Shown here: positions 1 to 8,084 of the stretch, in pieces
How positions within the stretch are numbered: position 1 is the first letter of the stretch
Layout: each line of letters opens with the position of its first letter
From: Beijerinckiaceae bacterium
GTDB lineage: Bacteria; Pseudomonadota; Alphaproteobacteria; Rhizobiales; Beijerinckiaceae
Assembly: GCA_947454485.1 (NCBI GenBank)
Contig: CANGJJ010000002.1
Span: 186,001 to 250,000, forward strand
Length of the DNA stretch: 64,000 bases
Direction: 5' to 3'
Position numbers and translations under genes: made by a program
The notes under the pieces: generated by a model
Told to the model about the DNA's origin: nothing
What the model saw: the letters and a program-made list of their open reading frames with translations, nothing else
Databases searched by the model: none

Positions 1-542
1 GGATTGCTGAAGACGAAGTCGCTGAGCGCATTCACAAAGCCTCTGAAGAGGCCTATGCCGCGCGCGTTGAGAAGAACACGCCTGATGTCATGCGCTTTGT
101 TGAGAAGCAGGTCGTGCTGCAAGTGCTCGACCATTTCTGGCGCGAACATCTCGTCATGCTCGACCATCTGCGTCAGGTCATCGGCTGGCGCGGCTATGCG
201 CAGCGTGATCCGCTGAACGAATATAAGTCCGAAGCCTTCGACCTCTTCAACAGCCTCATCAATCAGTGGCATGAGACAGCGACCGCGCAGCTGATGCGCC
301 TCGAAGTCGCCTATGACGAGCCGCTCGCAGCCGTCCCTGAGCCCAATGATCAGGCCGAGATCGACCGTATCAACGCTCTCATCGCAGGCGGCGCTCTGTC
401 CTCAGCCGCAGGCGCCGGCGTGTTGGAAGCTCCCAAGCCGCAGCGCGACCCGCAAAACCCCGCCAGCTGGGGCCATGTCTCTCGCAACGAAGCCTGCCCC
501 TGCGGTTCGGGCAAGAAATACAAGCACTGCCACGGGGCGTGA
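1..542 (+). CDS. secA: Protein translocase subunit SecA, C-terminal end (partial)
   Basis: This is the 3' end of secA; the reading frame is open from base 3 and the start lies outside the window. SecA is the ATPase motor that drives unfolded preproteins through SecYEG. The visible part holds the end of the helical scaffold and wing regions, with the conserved stretch LDHFWREHL and then RDPLNEYKSEAF. A variable linker follows. The protein ends in a zinc-binding tail, CPCGSGKKYKHCHG, which in SecA binds SecB and phospholipid. The family is usually about 900 residues, so roughly 180 residues are seen. A strong hairpin follows the stop codon. Identification is secure because both the scaffold motif and the metal-binding tail are intact. 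Confidence 0.97.
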   Translation, partial: IAEDEVAERIHKASEEAYAARVEKNTPDVMRFVEKQVVLQVLDHFWREHLVMLDHLRQVIGWRGYAQRDPLNEYKSEAFDLFNSLINQWHETATAQLMRLEVAYDEPLAAVPEPNDQAEIDRINALIAGGALSSAAGAGVLEAPKPQRDPQNPASWGHVSRNEACPCGSGKKYKHCHGA

Positions 543-577
543 GGCGCCCTACTCTGTGTAGAGTACAGCCCACCAAA

Positions 578-604
578 AAGCCGCCCCTCGCAGGGCGGCT
601 TCTT
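578..604. terminator. Bidirectional terminator between secA and the carbonic anhydrase gene
   Basis: A nine-base stem, AAGCCGCCC at 578-586 and GGGCGGCTT at 593-601, encloses a six-base loop. It is flanked by an A-run on the left and a T-rich run on the right. It sits between convergent genes and can end transcription from both sides. Confidence 0.85.
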
Positions 605-623
605 CTTTGGTCTGCACTCTTGT

Positions 624-1337
624 TCAGGCCGTAAATTCAACCACGCCCGTGTCGAGATTGTAATAGGCGGTCACGACTTTCAGTTTGCCATGATGCACAT
701 GTTCGGCAACAATTTTACTATTGGCGACCACCTGCCCGGCGGTGCGCTTCGCGCTTTCGCGCACTGTATTGTCAACGAAATCGCCAGCCTTGCCTTGCAT
801 GGCTTGGGCCGCAGGCACGATGGGATCGACCATGGCCTTGATCGGTCCTTCGAGCTTTGCGCCCTTGGCCACAACATCGCAGGCCGCACTCACCGCACCA
901 CAGCGCGAATGGCCCATGACGACGAGCAGCGGGCTCCCCAGATGTTCCACGCCATATTCGATAGCGCCGAGCGTGGTGATATCGGCCATATTGCCCGCAT
1001 TGCGCGCGACGAATAATTCGCCAAGACCAACGCCGCCAAAGAGCATTTCGGGCGCGGTACGGCTGTCAGCGCAGCCAAGAATAGTGGCCCAAGGCTGCTG
1101 ACCCTTGGCGACCTCGGCGCGATTGGCTTTGAGATTGGCTTCGCACAATTCAGGCGCGGCCACATATTTCGCATTGCCCGCTTTCAGCTTGGCAAGCGCC
1201 TCATCGGGGCTGAGGGATGTGCCACCCGACGCCATGACAGGGCGCGCGCCAAAGCCGATCAGGCCGGATGCGGCGACACCAGCCGCCGAGAATGAGAGAA
1301 ACTTGCGGCGGTTCATCGCCAAACAATCGAAGCACAT
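624..1337 (-). CDS. Beta-class carbonic anhydrase with Tat-type signal peptide
   Basis: The product is predicted to interconvert CO2 and bicarbonate. The 237 residues contain the beta-class zinc site: Cys89-x-Asp91-x-Arg93 (CADSR) and His143-x-x-Cys146 (HSRC). The N-terminus reads MNRRKFLSFSAAG followed by a hydrophobic segment, which is a twin-arginine export signal ending near ARPVMASG, so the enzyme is probably folded in the cytoplasm and exported to the periplasm. The start at 1337 has AAAGGA six bases upstream. A second ATG eight codons in would begin directly at the Tat motif. The extra N-terminal residues contain two cysteines, MCFDC, which is unusual. The gene is a single unit, convergent with secA. 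Confidence 0.9.
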   Translation of the reverse strand: MCFDCLAMNRRKFLSFSAAGVAASGLIGFGARPVMASGGTSLSPDEALAKLKAGNAKYVAAPELCEANLKANRAEVAKGQQPWATILGCADSRTAPEMLFGGVGLGELFVARNAGNMADITTLGAIEYGVEHLGSPLLVVMGHSRCGAVSAACDVVAKGAKLEGPIKAMVDPIVPAAQAMQGKAGDFVDNTVRESAKRTAGQVVANSKIVAEHVHHGKLKVVTAYYNLDTGVVEFTA

Positions 1338-1507
1338 ACAATATCCTTTCTTTGAAAAACGGCTGACGCTTTTAAAAACTCTTGCAAGGCAATGCCGGAG
1401 GCTGAATTTAAAATTGAACCAGAAATCTGAAGATCAACGGATCGCCAATTGCCCATATTTTTTAAATTGCGCTTGTTGAGATAGCAAGTTGGCCATCATG
1501 GCTGAAC

Positions 1508-1539
1508 GCAAAACGCCGCGAGGATGAGCTCGCGGCGTT
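1508..1539 (-). terminator. Terminator of the outer-membrane barrel gene
   Basis: An 11-base perfect stem, AACGCCGCGAG at 1512-1522 with its complement at 1529-1539, has a six-base loop. On the minus strand it ends in a short T-run, TTTT. It lies just after the stop codon of the barrel gene. Confidence 0.75.
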
Positions 1540-1561
1540 CGAAGGTAATGGCTTCAGCAGA

Positions 1562-2212
1562 TTAGAAGCGATAGTTCACGCCAGCGCGGACTTCGTTCGT
1601 GCTGATGTCCTTCTCAGAGGCAGTGCCCTTGTTATAGGAGGACTGACCGAAGTCGGTGTAGCGATACTCAACGAAGGAGGCGATATTCTTGGTGTAGCGA
1701 TGTTCTGCACCAGCGCCGACCACATAACCCACATGGGTCTTTGTATCGGTCACGCCCGAAACCTGCGACTCAAAGCGACCAGCTGCGACACCAGCCGTGG
1801 CATAGGTCAGCGTCGAGGGCATGACGAGATAGCCAAGACGAGCGCGGGCGGTCGCCTCACCATCGAAGGTCTGCTTCACGGTGCTGTAGGTCTTGGACGC
1901 ATTGGTGAGGTTGAAATCGAGCGCAACGCCAGCAACCACATTGCCGAACTGCTGATCATAACCACCCTGCACACCGCCGATGAAGCCATCGTTGTTATTG
2001 GTGTTGGTGATCGTGCCCGATGCATTCGAACGGGTCTTGGAACCGAATTCGTAACCAGCATTCAAACCAGCATAAAAGCCGGTCCAGGGACCAACAGCGG
2101 TGAGCTGCGGCACGACAGCCGGAGCAGACTTACGGCCGGGCAAATCAGCCGCAACAGCCGAAGTAGCAACAAGAGCGGCGATGCCGGCAACAACCAAAGA
2201 AGTAGAACGCAT
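1562..2212 (-). CDS. Outer-membrane beta-barrel protein, Omp25/31-like
   Basis: A 216-residue exported protein with a signal peptide (MRSTSLVVAGIAALVATSAVAA, cleaved after AVAA). The mature start, DLPGRKSAP, resembles the Omp25/Omp31 and rhizobial porin-like family. The body has alternating aromatic and polar residues, including PWTGFYAGLNAGYEFG near residue 43, which is the typical first strand of the OMP_b-brl domain. It ends with VNYRF, the terminal phenylalanine recognised by the BAM machinery. It probably forms an eight-stranded barrel that is structural or weakly pore-forming. The gene stands alone, with a strong Shine-Dalgarno (AGGAGA, eight bases before ATG) and its own terminator. 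The leader carries an inverted repeat that can pair with this Shine-Dalgarno. Confidence 0.88.
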   Translation of the reverse strand: MRSTSLVVAGIAALVATSAVAADLPGRKSAPAVVPQLTAVGPWTGFYAGLNAGYEFGSKTRSNASGTITNTNNNDGFIGGVQGGYDQQFGNVVAGVALDFNLTNASKTYSTVKQTFDGEATARARLGYLVMPSTLTYATAGVAAGRFESQVSGVTDTKTHVGYVVGAGAEHRYTKNIASFVEYRYTDFGQSSYNKGTASEKDISTNEVRAGVNYRF

Positions 2213-2220
2213 TGACTTTG

Positions 2221-2261
2221 TCTCCTGACGTTTAAAAGTCGAGACTGAGTTAGTCAGGAGA
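2221..2261 (-). promoter_or_regulatory. Inverted repeat that can mask the ribosome binding site of the barrel gene
   Basis: On the minus strand the leader contains TCTCCTGAC, a 23-base loop, then GTCAGGAGA, a perfect nine-base inverted repeat. The second arm includes the Shine-Dalgarno of the barrel gene, whose ATG follows eight bases later. In the mRNA the two arms could pair and hide the ribosome binding site. The pairing is seen in the sequence; a regulatory role is inferred. Confidence 0.5.
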
Positions 2262-2373
2262 GAGCATCACCGCAACCGTTCCAAGCGCGATTCATGTCGA
2301 GTTCGCGCCATCAGTTGCTGCAATGCCACAGGTTTCGCTGCTGCGTGCTTAACAATGTGTAAACAATGTGGCG

Positions 2374-3333
2374 TCATTCGCCCTTAATATTGTTCTCTTT
2401 GACGACTTTTCCCCAAGCGACAACTTCGTTGGCGAAGAATGTTTTGAACTCTGCGGGCCCTTGCATCAACAAAGACATCTGCTGCGTTGTTTGCAGTCGC
2501 TGCGAAACGGCAGGCATCATCAACACATCGCGCAAGGCATCGTAAGTGTCTTTGACAATCGGATCAGGCGTGCCTTTGGGTGCGAAGAAACCCCACCATG
2601 CTTCTGCGAGAAAATCCGAAAAGCCACTCTCTGCCGTTGTCGGCGCATCGGGCAAATCTTTCAAACGCTGCGGACCCATTTGCATGATGCAGCGCAGATT
2701 GCCCGCCGCGATCTGCGGCAACAAAGCTGCGACCGAGGCGCAGATCAAATCAACATGGCCACCAATCGCATCGGTGATGGCAGGGCCTGCGCCTTTATAA
2801 GGCACATGATCAAGCGGCACATTGGCCTTGCGCCCCAACATCACCATGGCCAGATGTCCGCTGCTGCCCGGGCCTGATGTGCCGTAAGAGACAGAGGCTT
2901 TCTTTGCAGCTTCAATCACATCCGCAAAAGTGCGGTAAGGCTTCTTCGTGCTGGTGGCGACAATGTAAGGGGCTTTGCCAACCAGCATCACCGGCACAAG
3001 ATCGGTCTCGATATTCAGCGGCGGCTTTTCGATCAAAGCGGGAATGGTCGAATGGGAATCGAAAGTTACCATCAGCGTATTGCCATCAGGCGCAGCGCGC
3101 GCGGCTTGCGCGGCACCGATCGAACCATTGGCGCCTGATTTATTTTCGATGATGACACTGGCGTTCAACCGCTCTTGCAACCCCTCCTGCATGAGACGGG
3201 CAAGAGCATCGACAGAGCCGCCGGGGGGAAAGGGAACAATCAGTGTCACGACGCGCTTGGTTTGCGCCAAAACAGCGGGCGCAGCGAGGGAGGACAAAAG
3301 GCCAGCTGTGGCAAGGCGACGCGTGATGCGCAT
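2374..3333 (-). CDS. Tripartite tricarboxylate transporter substrate-binding protein (Bug/TctC family)
   Basis: A 319-residue periplasmic binding protein. A signal peptide (RITRRLATAGLLSSLAAPAVLAQ) is followed by the family opening VVTLIVPFPPGGSVDALARL. Bug proteins are two-lobed receptors for carboxylates and related small molecules, and usually feed a TctA/TctB membrane pair. No TctA or TctB gene lies near, so the ligand and partner are unknown. A GTG at 3342 could also open the frame, but the ATG at 3333 has AGGGAG at good spacing and begins the signal peptide properly. The gene is transcribed alone. Confidence 0.88.
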   Translation of the reverse strand: MRITRRLATAGLLSSLAAPAVLAQTKRVVTLIVPFPPGGSVDALARLMQEGLQERLNASVIIENKSGANGSIGAAQAARAAPDGNTLMVTFDSHSTIPALIEKPPLNIETDLVPVMLVGKAPYIVATSTKKPYRTFADVIEAAKKASVSYGTSGPGSSGHLAMVMLGRKANVPLDHVPYKGAGPAITDAIGGHVDLICASVAALLPQIAAGNLRCIMQMGPQRLKDLPDAPTTAESGFSDFLAEAWWGFFAPKGTPDPIVKDTYDALRDVLMMPAVSQRLQTTQQMSLLMQGPAEFKTFFANEVVAWGKVVKENNIKGE

Positions 3334-3432
3334 GAGGTCCACTCCCTATTGCGGGCCAGCCCGCTTGCGTGCAGAGCCTGGCTAATCAATTTCATTCAGC
3401 TCAATTTATTACGTCTTCGCCTGACGCCTAGA

Positions 3433-3768
3433 TCATTTGCACGGATGGGCAACATTGCTGCCATTGCCATAGAAGAAGCGCACCCACTTCTCCTTTTTGC
3501 CCCACAGGGCGAGCATTTCACGATCACCGCCAAAGACCGGCGTCGAGATCCACACCAGAACGCCGTCCTCATCATCTTGCACGCGCTTGATCTTGAACTG
3601 GGTGCCAAGATTGGGATGGGTCGTCTTGAAGACCTGCGTCTCCTTGTCGAAGGTCGTGATATAGCTCGTCTTGTCGTCGATACAGATCATCTTCAACTCG
3701 ACCGCGCGCGCGGGAACAGCAAAGATCAAGGCAAGGCTGGCAAAAGCAACAAGGCGCGGCAGGATCAT
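3433..3768 (-). CDS. Small secreted protein of unknown function
   Basis: A 111-residue product with a clear signal peptide (ILPRLVAFASLALIFAVPARA). The mature part, starting VELKMICIDD, has two cysteines about 75 residues apart (MICID near the start and HPC at the end), which could form one disulfide. Charged segments such as KIKRVQDDEDG lie between them. I recognise no family. The longer upstream open frame would put 29 odd residues in front of the signal, whereas the ATG at 3768 has GGAG nearby, so this start is preferred. It lies between unrelated genes and shows no operon partner. Confidence 0.7.
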   Translation of the reverse strand: MILPRLVAFASLALIFAVPARAVELKMICIDDKTSYITTFDKETQVFKTTHPNLGTQFKIKRVQDDEDGVLVWISTPVFGGDREMLALWGKKEKWVRFFYGNGSNVAHPCK

Positions 3769-3921
3769 GATTCGCTCCGACTTTGGAACACAATGCGAGC
3801 TATGACTTTGCCTTTCAATCCTTTCCTGAACCTCACCTGAACAGCCAAGCCACACTCTGTTCAGCTTCTTCGCGTTAGATTAGCTTCATGACTGGCGCAC
3901 AGGCGCCTGAAGGAGACGAAG

Positions 3922-4275
3922 ATGAACACCGGCAAAGTTCTCATGGGCACCCTGACCGCAGCGGCCTTGATGAGCATGGTCGCAGCTTCCCCCGCCGAGG
4001 CGCAGTATCGCCGCCGTGGTGGTTATGGCGGCGCTGTCGCGGCTGGTGTCATCGGCGGCCTCGCAGTGGGCGCCTTGATCGCAGGTGCCACACGCCCCGC
4101 TTATGGCTACGGTTCGGGCTACGGCTCTGGTTATGGCTATGGCTATGGTGGAACGACCTATGTGGCCGATCCCTATTATGCCCCCGCCTATCCGCGCTGC
4201 TATCGCACTTGGCAGCCCGTCTACGACTCCTGGGGTCGCTATGCTGGCGAGCGCCGCGTGAAGGTTTGCGAATAA
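3922..4275 (+). CDS. Glycine/tyrosine-rich exported small protein
   Basis: A 117-residue product. A signal peptide (NTGKVLMGTLTAAALMSMVAASPAEAQ) is followed by RRRGGYGG, then a hydrophobic glycine/alanine stretch (VAAGVIGGLAVGALIAG, about residues 43-59) of the glycine-zipper kind. A tandem Gly-Tyr-Gly-Ser run covers about residues 67-80. The C-terminus has two cysteines (PRCYR and KVCE) that could pair. Similar short proteins are frequent in Hyphomicrobiales and are annotated only as hypothetical. Membrane or outer-membrane association through the glycine zipper is inferred. A good Shine-Dalgarno (AAGGAG) precedes the ATG, and a strong terminator follows the stop. Confidence 0.8.
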   Translation: MNTGKVLMGTLTAAALMSMVAASPAEAQYRRRGGYGGAVAAGVIGGLAVGALIAGATRPAYGYGSGYGSGYGYGYGGTTYVADPYYAPAYPRCYRTWQPVYDSWGRYAGERRVKVCE

Positions 4276-4306
4276 AAAAACCCCCGGAGCAATCCGGGGG
4301 TTTTGT
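4274..4306. terminator. Bidirectional terminator
   Basis: The stem CCCCCGGA at 4281-4288 pairs with TCCGGGGG at 4293-4300. It has a four-base loop, an A-run before it and TTTTGTTT after it. It separates the convergent glycine/tyrosine-rich gene and the L,D-transpeptidase gene. Confidence 0.9.
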
Positions 4307-5716
4307 TTAGCGCTCCAGCGCTGCGTAGGATCGGAAGCCTGCGGGCACCACCGGGGGCGCACCCGCCAGAACTTGGGGAAGGGCCTTCTGCGGCAGGGCT
4401 GCCTGCGGGCGCGAGGCCGAGGCCTGACGACGCGGGGGAAGCGGAATGGCCGGCGCATCAAGCTCAACAGGCTGCTCTGCCGTCTTGGGCGACCACAACC
4501 ACTTCATCGGCGAGAGAACCTGATCCACCGTCGAGCTGGCGGATGGGGCGGGTGCGCTTTGCGCGGGCGCAGGCGCTGAAGCCGGCACTGTCGTCACATT
4601 GCTGGAGGCGGGCGCGGGCGCCGCGACATAAGCAGAGGCTGTTGCGGGCAGGCTCGTGCGCGCAGCGGCCATCTGCACAGCTGCGGGCAGCGGCTTGCCA
4701 TGTTCATCAATGAAGATCTCGCGCGCACCCTTGTCGATCGCATCGGGGCGGCTGAGTTCGGTGATCTTGTCGGCAAAGTCAGGATGCTGACCGCCATCGG
4801 CATAAACGAGCTTGATCGCGCGCGTGCCGGTCTGCACCAGATGGGCGATCTGCTGATCATCCTTATGCTGCTTTTCAGCCACCAAAGCTTTCAGCTCAGG
4901 ATCACTCTGCAAAGAGCCGGGGCATGATGCATTCGCATCCACAAAGGGCTTGCCATCAGGGCCGGCCGCGCCAAACACATAGCGGCGCTCGCAGATGGAG
5001 ACCTTGGTCTCGCGCTGCGACACTTCGAATTGATCAGAGCCTTCCTTCAGCGCTTTCCAGAATTTCATATTCGGATCAAAGCGATGTTTGGCGAGATTTT
5101 CAGCCGTCATGCGGAAGGGGAAAGACTGCATCTGAATGGCGCGCTGACCACCGCCAAAAGCCTCGCGCGTGATCGCATAGATTTCTGCGATCTGCTCATC
5201 GGTCATCGAGAAGCAACCCGCTGACGAACACGCGCCATGCACCATGATCGAACCGCCGGTGTAACCATGCGCGCGATCAAAGGCGTTGGGATAGCCAACA
5301 TTGAAAGACAGATAATAGGCCGAGTTCGGATTCATCTGGCCGGGCGTGATCGTATAGAAGCCCTCGGGCACCTGACGGTCGCCCTCTTTCACCTTGGGGC
5401 CAAGCTGACCAGACCACCGGCACATCGGATAGGTCTTCAGATGAACATAGCGGCCTTCCTTGTTCATCTTCCAGATTTCGAGTTCGGCTTCTTTCTTGAA
5501 CGCACGAATGAGCACAGGCTGATGCGAGCCCGAGCCCTTCTCATTCATCAAAGCCACAACATTGGCGGGAATGGGTCGATAGGCGCGCCCATTATAGTCG
5601 GTGCGCGTGTCCTGACAGGCTGCCAAAACGCCGCCCAGCGCCGCCACAAGAGCGACCCGGCTCACGAGGCCGTAGAGGGAAGATAGACGCAGCACACCGC
5701 TCATAAGCATACCCAT
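4307..5716 (-). CDS. Lipoprotein L,D-transpeptidase, YafK-like (YkuD domain)
   Basis: A 469-residue protein predicted to act on peptidoglycan cross-links or to anchor proteins to them. The N-terminal hydrophobic segment ends in a lipobox (GVLAAC, Cys34), so the mature protein should be lipid-anchored. The catalytic YkuD domain covers about residues 65-230 and carries the family signature MVHGACSSAGCFSM, with His160 and nucleophile Cys168; the SSAGC form is that of YafK/DpaA-like enzymes, some of which release Braun lipoprotein. Residues from about 350 to the end are rich in Ala, Pro and Ser with no recognised domain. Three ATGs lie close together (codons 1, 3, 5) without a strong Shine-Dalgarno, so the exact start is uncertain. 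Confidence 0.86.
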   Translation of the reverse strand: MGMLMSGVLRLSSLYGLVSRVALVAALGGVLAACQDTRTDYNGRAYRPIPANVVALMNEKGSGSHQPVLIRAFKKEAELEIWKMNKEGRYVHLKTYPMCRWSGQLGPKVKEGDRQVPEGFYTITPGQMNPNSAYYLSFNVGYPNAFDRAHGYTGGSIMVHGACSSAGCFSMTDEQIAEIYAITREAFGGGQRAIQMQSFPFRMTAENLAKHRFDPNMKFWKALKEGSDQFEVSQRETKVSICERRYVFGAAGPDGKPFVDANASCPGSLQSDPELKALVAEKQHKDDQQIAHLVQTGTRAIKLVYADGGQHPDFADKITELSRPDAIDKGAREIFIDEHGKPLPAAVQMAAARTSLPATASAYVAAPAPASSNVTTVPASAPAPAQSAPAPSASSTVDQVLSPMKWLWSPKTAEQPVELDAPAIPLPPRRQASASRPQAALPQKALPQVLAGAPPVVPAGFRSYAALER

Positions 5717-5832
5717 TCACTGCGGACCAAAACGCAGGTCCTCGGACAGGTTATACTGATCCTCTTACACCAAAGTTACCTGCCTGACGAGAACCCCGAA
5801 AGTCAGGGCTCAGGCAGTTACTGTGTATAGAG

Positions 5833-6786
5833 TTAGATCCGGCGGCCCATGGCGAGGAATTTCTCGGCACGCGCGGCGCGGATCGCATCCGGCGTCTGAC
5901 CATCGAAAGACTTCAGGGCCTTTTCGATCGCGTCCCCGGTGGCCATGATCGTGGCTGAGGGATCGCGATGCGCACCGCCCGCAGGCTCGGGGATGATCGT
6001 ATCGATGATCCCGAATTTGAGCAGATCCTGCGCGGTGATCTTCATATTCTGCGCCGCATCCTGACGACGGGCAGAATCGCGCCACAAGATCGACGCTGAG
6101 GCCTCGGGCGAGGCCACTGTATAAATGGAATGTTCCAGCATGAGGACGCGATTGGCGGTTGCCAGCGCCACGGCGCCGCCCGAACCACCTTCGCCCACAA
6201 TCACAGCCACATTGGGCACACCCAGCGCCAAACAGGCCTCGGTCGAGCGGGCGATAGCCTCGGCCTGACCGCGCTCTTCAGCGTCAATGCCCGGGAAAGC
6301 ACCAGCCGTGTCGACCAGCGCGATAACCGGCAGGCCAAAACGGTCGGCCAGCTCCATCAGGCGGGCAGCCTTACGATAGCCCTCAGGGCGCGCCATGCCG
6401 AAATTATGGCGCAGGCGACCCTCGGTATCCGAGCCCTTTTCCTGCCCCATCACACAGACGGAACGACCCCGGAAACGGCCAAAGCCAGCCTGAATGGCCT
6501 CGTCATCGGCGAATTTGCGGTCCCCCGCCAGTGGCGTGAAATCCTCAACCAAGCCACTGATATAATTATGGAAGTGGGGGCGCTGCTGATGCCGCGCCAC
6601 CTGCGTCTTCTGCCAGGGGGTGAGGGTTGTATAGAGCTCGACCAGAGCGCGCTGCGCCTTGGCCTCCAAGCGGGTCAGCTCATCGCCGATGGAGACAGCG
6701 TCCCCCTTCGCGCCGAGCTGGCGCAGCTCTTCAACCTTGGCCTCCAGTTCGGCCACGGGCTTTTCGAAATCAAGATAGCTACGCAT
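5833..6786 (-). CDS. accA: Acetyl-CoA carboxylase carboxyltransferase subunit alpha
   Basis: AccA with AccD transfers the carboxyl group from carboxybiotin to acetyl-CoA, giving malonyl-CoA for fatty-acid synthesis. The 317-residue product begins MRSYLDFEKPVAELE, the usual start of alphaproteobacterial AccA. It has the carboxyltransferase core with PEGYRKAARLMELADRFG and the oxyanion-forming glycines in VIVGEGGSGGAVAL, followed by ASPEASASILWRD. The frame is open 16 codons further upstream, but the start at codon 17 of that frame (or codon 15, at 6792) matches the family. The gene lies downstream of xerD on the same strand, 90 bp away. Confidence 0.96.
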   Translation of the reverse strand: MRSYLDFEKPVAELEAKVEELRQLGAKGDAVSIGDELTRLEAKAQRALVELYTTLTPWQKTQVARHQQRPHFHNYISGLVEDFTPLAGDRKFADDEAIQAGFGRFRGRSVCVMGQEKGSDTEGRLRHNFGMARPEGYRKAARLMELADRFGLPVIALVDTAGAFPGIDAEERGQAEAIARSTEACLALGVPNVAVIVGEGGSGGAVALATANRVLMLEHSIYTVASPEASASILWRDSARRQDAAQNMKITAQDLLKFGIIDTIIPEPAGGAHRDPSATIMATGDAIEKALKSFDGQTPDAIRAARAEKFLAMGRRI

Positions 6787-6876
6787 GGTCATGATACTGC
6801 ATCCGCAAGGCGGGGGAGGCTCCGCTGGCGTCAATAGGCGGCGGACCCTGTAGCCAGTCCATGCTGGAAGTCAAGG

Positions 6877-7833
6877 TCAGCCCCCCTCTGAGCGCGCCAA
6901 AGGGTGCAGATCGCGCACCATGGCCTTCATCCGCTCATCGAGTACATGGGTGTAAATCTGGGTGGTGGAGACATCGGCATGGCCGAGCAATTCCTGCACG
7001 ACCCGCAGATCGGCCCCATTCTGCAAAAGATGGCTGGCAAAGGCATGACGCAGCACATGCGGGCTGATTTTGGCGGCCGCAATACCCGCCGCCGCCGCCA
7101 CGCCCTTGAGGTCGCGCGCAAAAGCCTGCCGGGTCAGATGGCCGCTCTCACTGTCAGCGGGGAAGAGCCACGGCCCCTCGCCAAGGCCGGGGCGGCTCTC
7201 CAGCAGCGCGCGATAGCGGCGGATGGCATCACGCGCGGGGCCGGTCAGGGGCACCATGCGCTCGCGCCCACCCTTGCCTTTGATCATCAGCAGCGGATCT
7301 TTGCCAGAAGCGGCCGAGCGCGGCAGGGCGACAAGCTCTGACACCCGCAGGCCCGTCGCATAGAGCACTTCCAGAAGGCAGGCCATGCGCGCCGCCCGCA
7401 GGCGCTCGCCAAAGGCGCGCGCCTCATCCTCAATCCCCTCGCCCGCCACGCTTAGAAGATGGTCGACATCCACCTCGCTCAGCACTTTGGGCAGGCGGCG
7501 GCCCTGTTTGGGCCCTTCCAGAACGACGGTCGGATCATCGCCCCGCCGACCTTCAAGATAGAGAAATTTGTGAAACTGCCGGATCGAGGACAGGCGGCGC
7601 GCGGTAGAGGAGGCTTTAAAACCCCGCCCTGCCAGATCAGCCAGATAAGCGCGCACGCCCTCAGCCTCGACCTCGACAGGCGACCAGCTGCGACCTGACA
7701 GAAAGGCGTGATAATCGGCCAAGTCCGCGCGATAGGCATCCAGCGTATGACGGGAGGCGCCGCGCTCAGCCGCGATCATATCCAGAAAAAGCTCAGCCCA
7801 ACGAAAGGCCGAAGGCCCGCCGCGCGGCGTCAT
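6877..7833 (-). CDS. xerD: Site-specific tyrosine recombinase XerD
   Basis: XerD with XerC resolves chromosome dimers at dif during division. The 318-residue product has an N-terminal SAM-like DNA-binding domain (about 1-105) and a catalytic domain with all six active residues: Arg163 (TGLRVSEL), Lys187, His259-x-x-Arg262 (HVLRHAFA), His285 (LLGHADVS) and the nucleophile Tyr294 (TTQIYTHV). It is assigned to XerD, not XerC, by the SELVALPRSA region and the gene order next to accA and the aroK region, which is common in Hyphomicrobiales. Its ATG overlaps the stop codon of a small upstream gene by the ATGA arrangement, implying translational coupling. Confidence 0.93.
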   Translation of the reverse strand: MTPRGGPSAFRWAELFLDMIAAERGASRHTLDAYRADLADYHAFLSGRSWSPVEVEAEGVRAYLADLAGRGFKASSTARRLSSIRQFHKFLYLEGRRGDDPTVVLEGPKQGRRLPKVLSEVDVDHLLSVAGEGIEDEARAFGERLRAARMACLLEVLYATGLRVSELVALPRSAASGKDPLLMIKGKGGRERMVPLTGPARDAIRRYRALLESRPGLGEGPWLFPADSESGHLTRQAFARDLKGVAAAAGIAAAKISPHVLRHAFASHLLQNGADLRVVQELLGHADVSTTQIYTHVLDERMKAMVRDLHPLARSEGG

Positions 7834-7976
7834 TTGCCCGTGAGCTTTTGGGCGGGAACGCCTTGCGTCATCTCCCGCTGCTGCGGCTCAACAAAAGTCA
7901 CAAGCGCCAGCATGGCCCCATAAGCGAGCCCGGCCAGAACGCCGATAACCACGAAAAAGCGGATGAGTGACGGCAC
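7830..7976 (-). CDS. Small single-pass membrane protein, 48 aa
   Basis: A GTG start at 7976 with AAGGGA about nine bases upstream opens a 48-residue frame. One hydrophobic helix (IRFFVVIGVLAGLAYGAMLAL, about residues 4-24) is followed by TFVEPQQREMT and a polar tail ending in KLTGK. From memory, similarly sized proteins with the pattern FVEP-x-x-x-EMT occur beside aroK in many Hyphomicrobiales, sometimes mislabelled histidine kinase; this needs a search. The stop codon overlaps the xerD start. No function is known. The gene faces aroKB across a 108 bp divergent promoter region. Confidence 0.72.
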   Translation of the reverse strand: MPSLIRFFVVIGVLAGLAYGAMLALVTFVEPQQREMTQGVPAQKLTGK

Positions 7977-8084
7977 GCGCAGCGGTCCCTTCGACGGATG
8001 GGTCTTTCCACCATGCTAAGGCTGATAAATCAATAAGTCGTAGCCCGCTTAAATCCGGGCGCTGCCCGTGCTACAGGACAGGCT

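Noticed and set aside
5780-5817. Inverted repeat CTGCCTGA/TCAGGCAG between accA and the L,D-transpeptidase gene
   Set aside because: Eight-base arms around a 22-base loop with no T-run; too weak to call a terminator.
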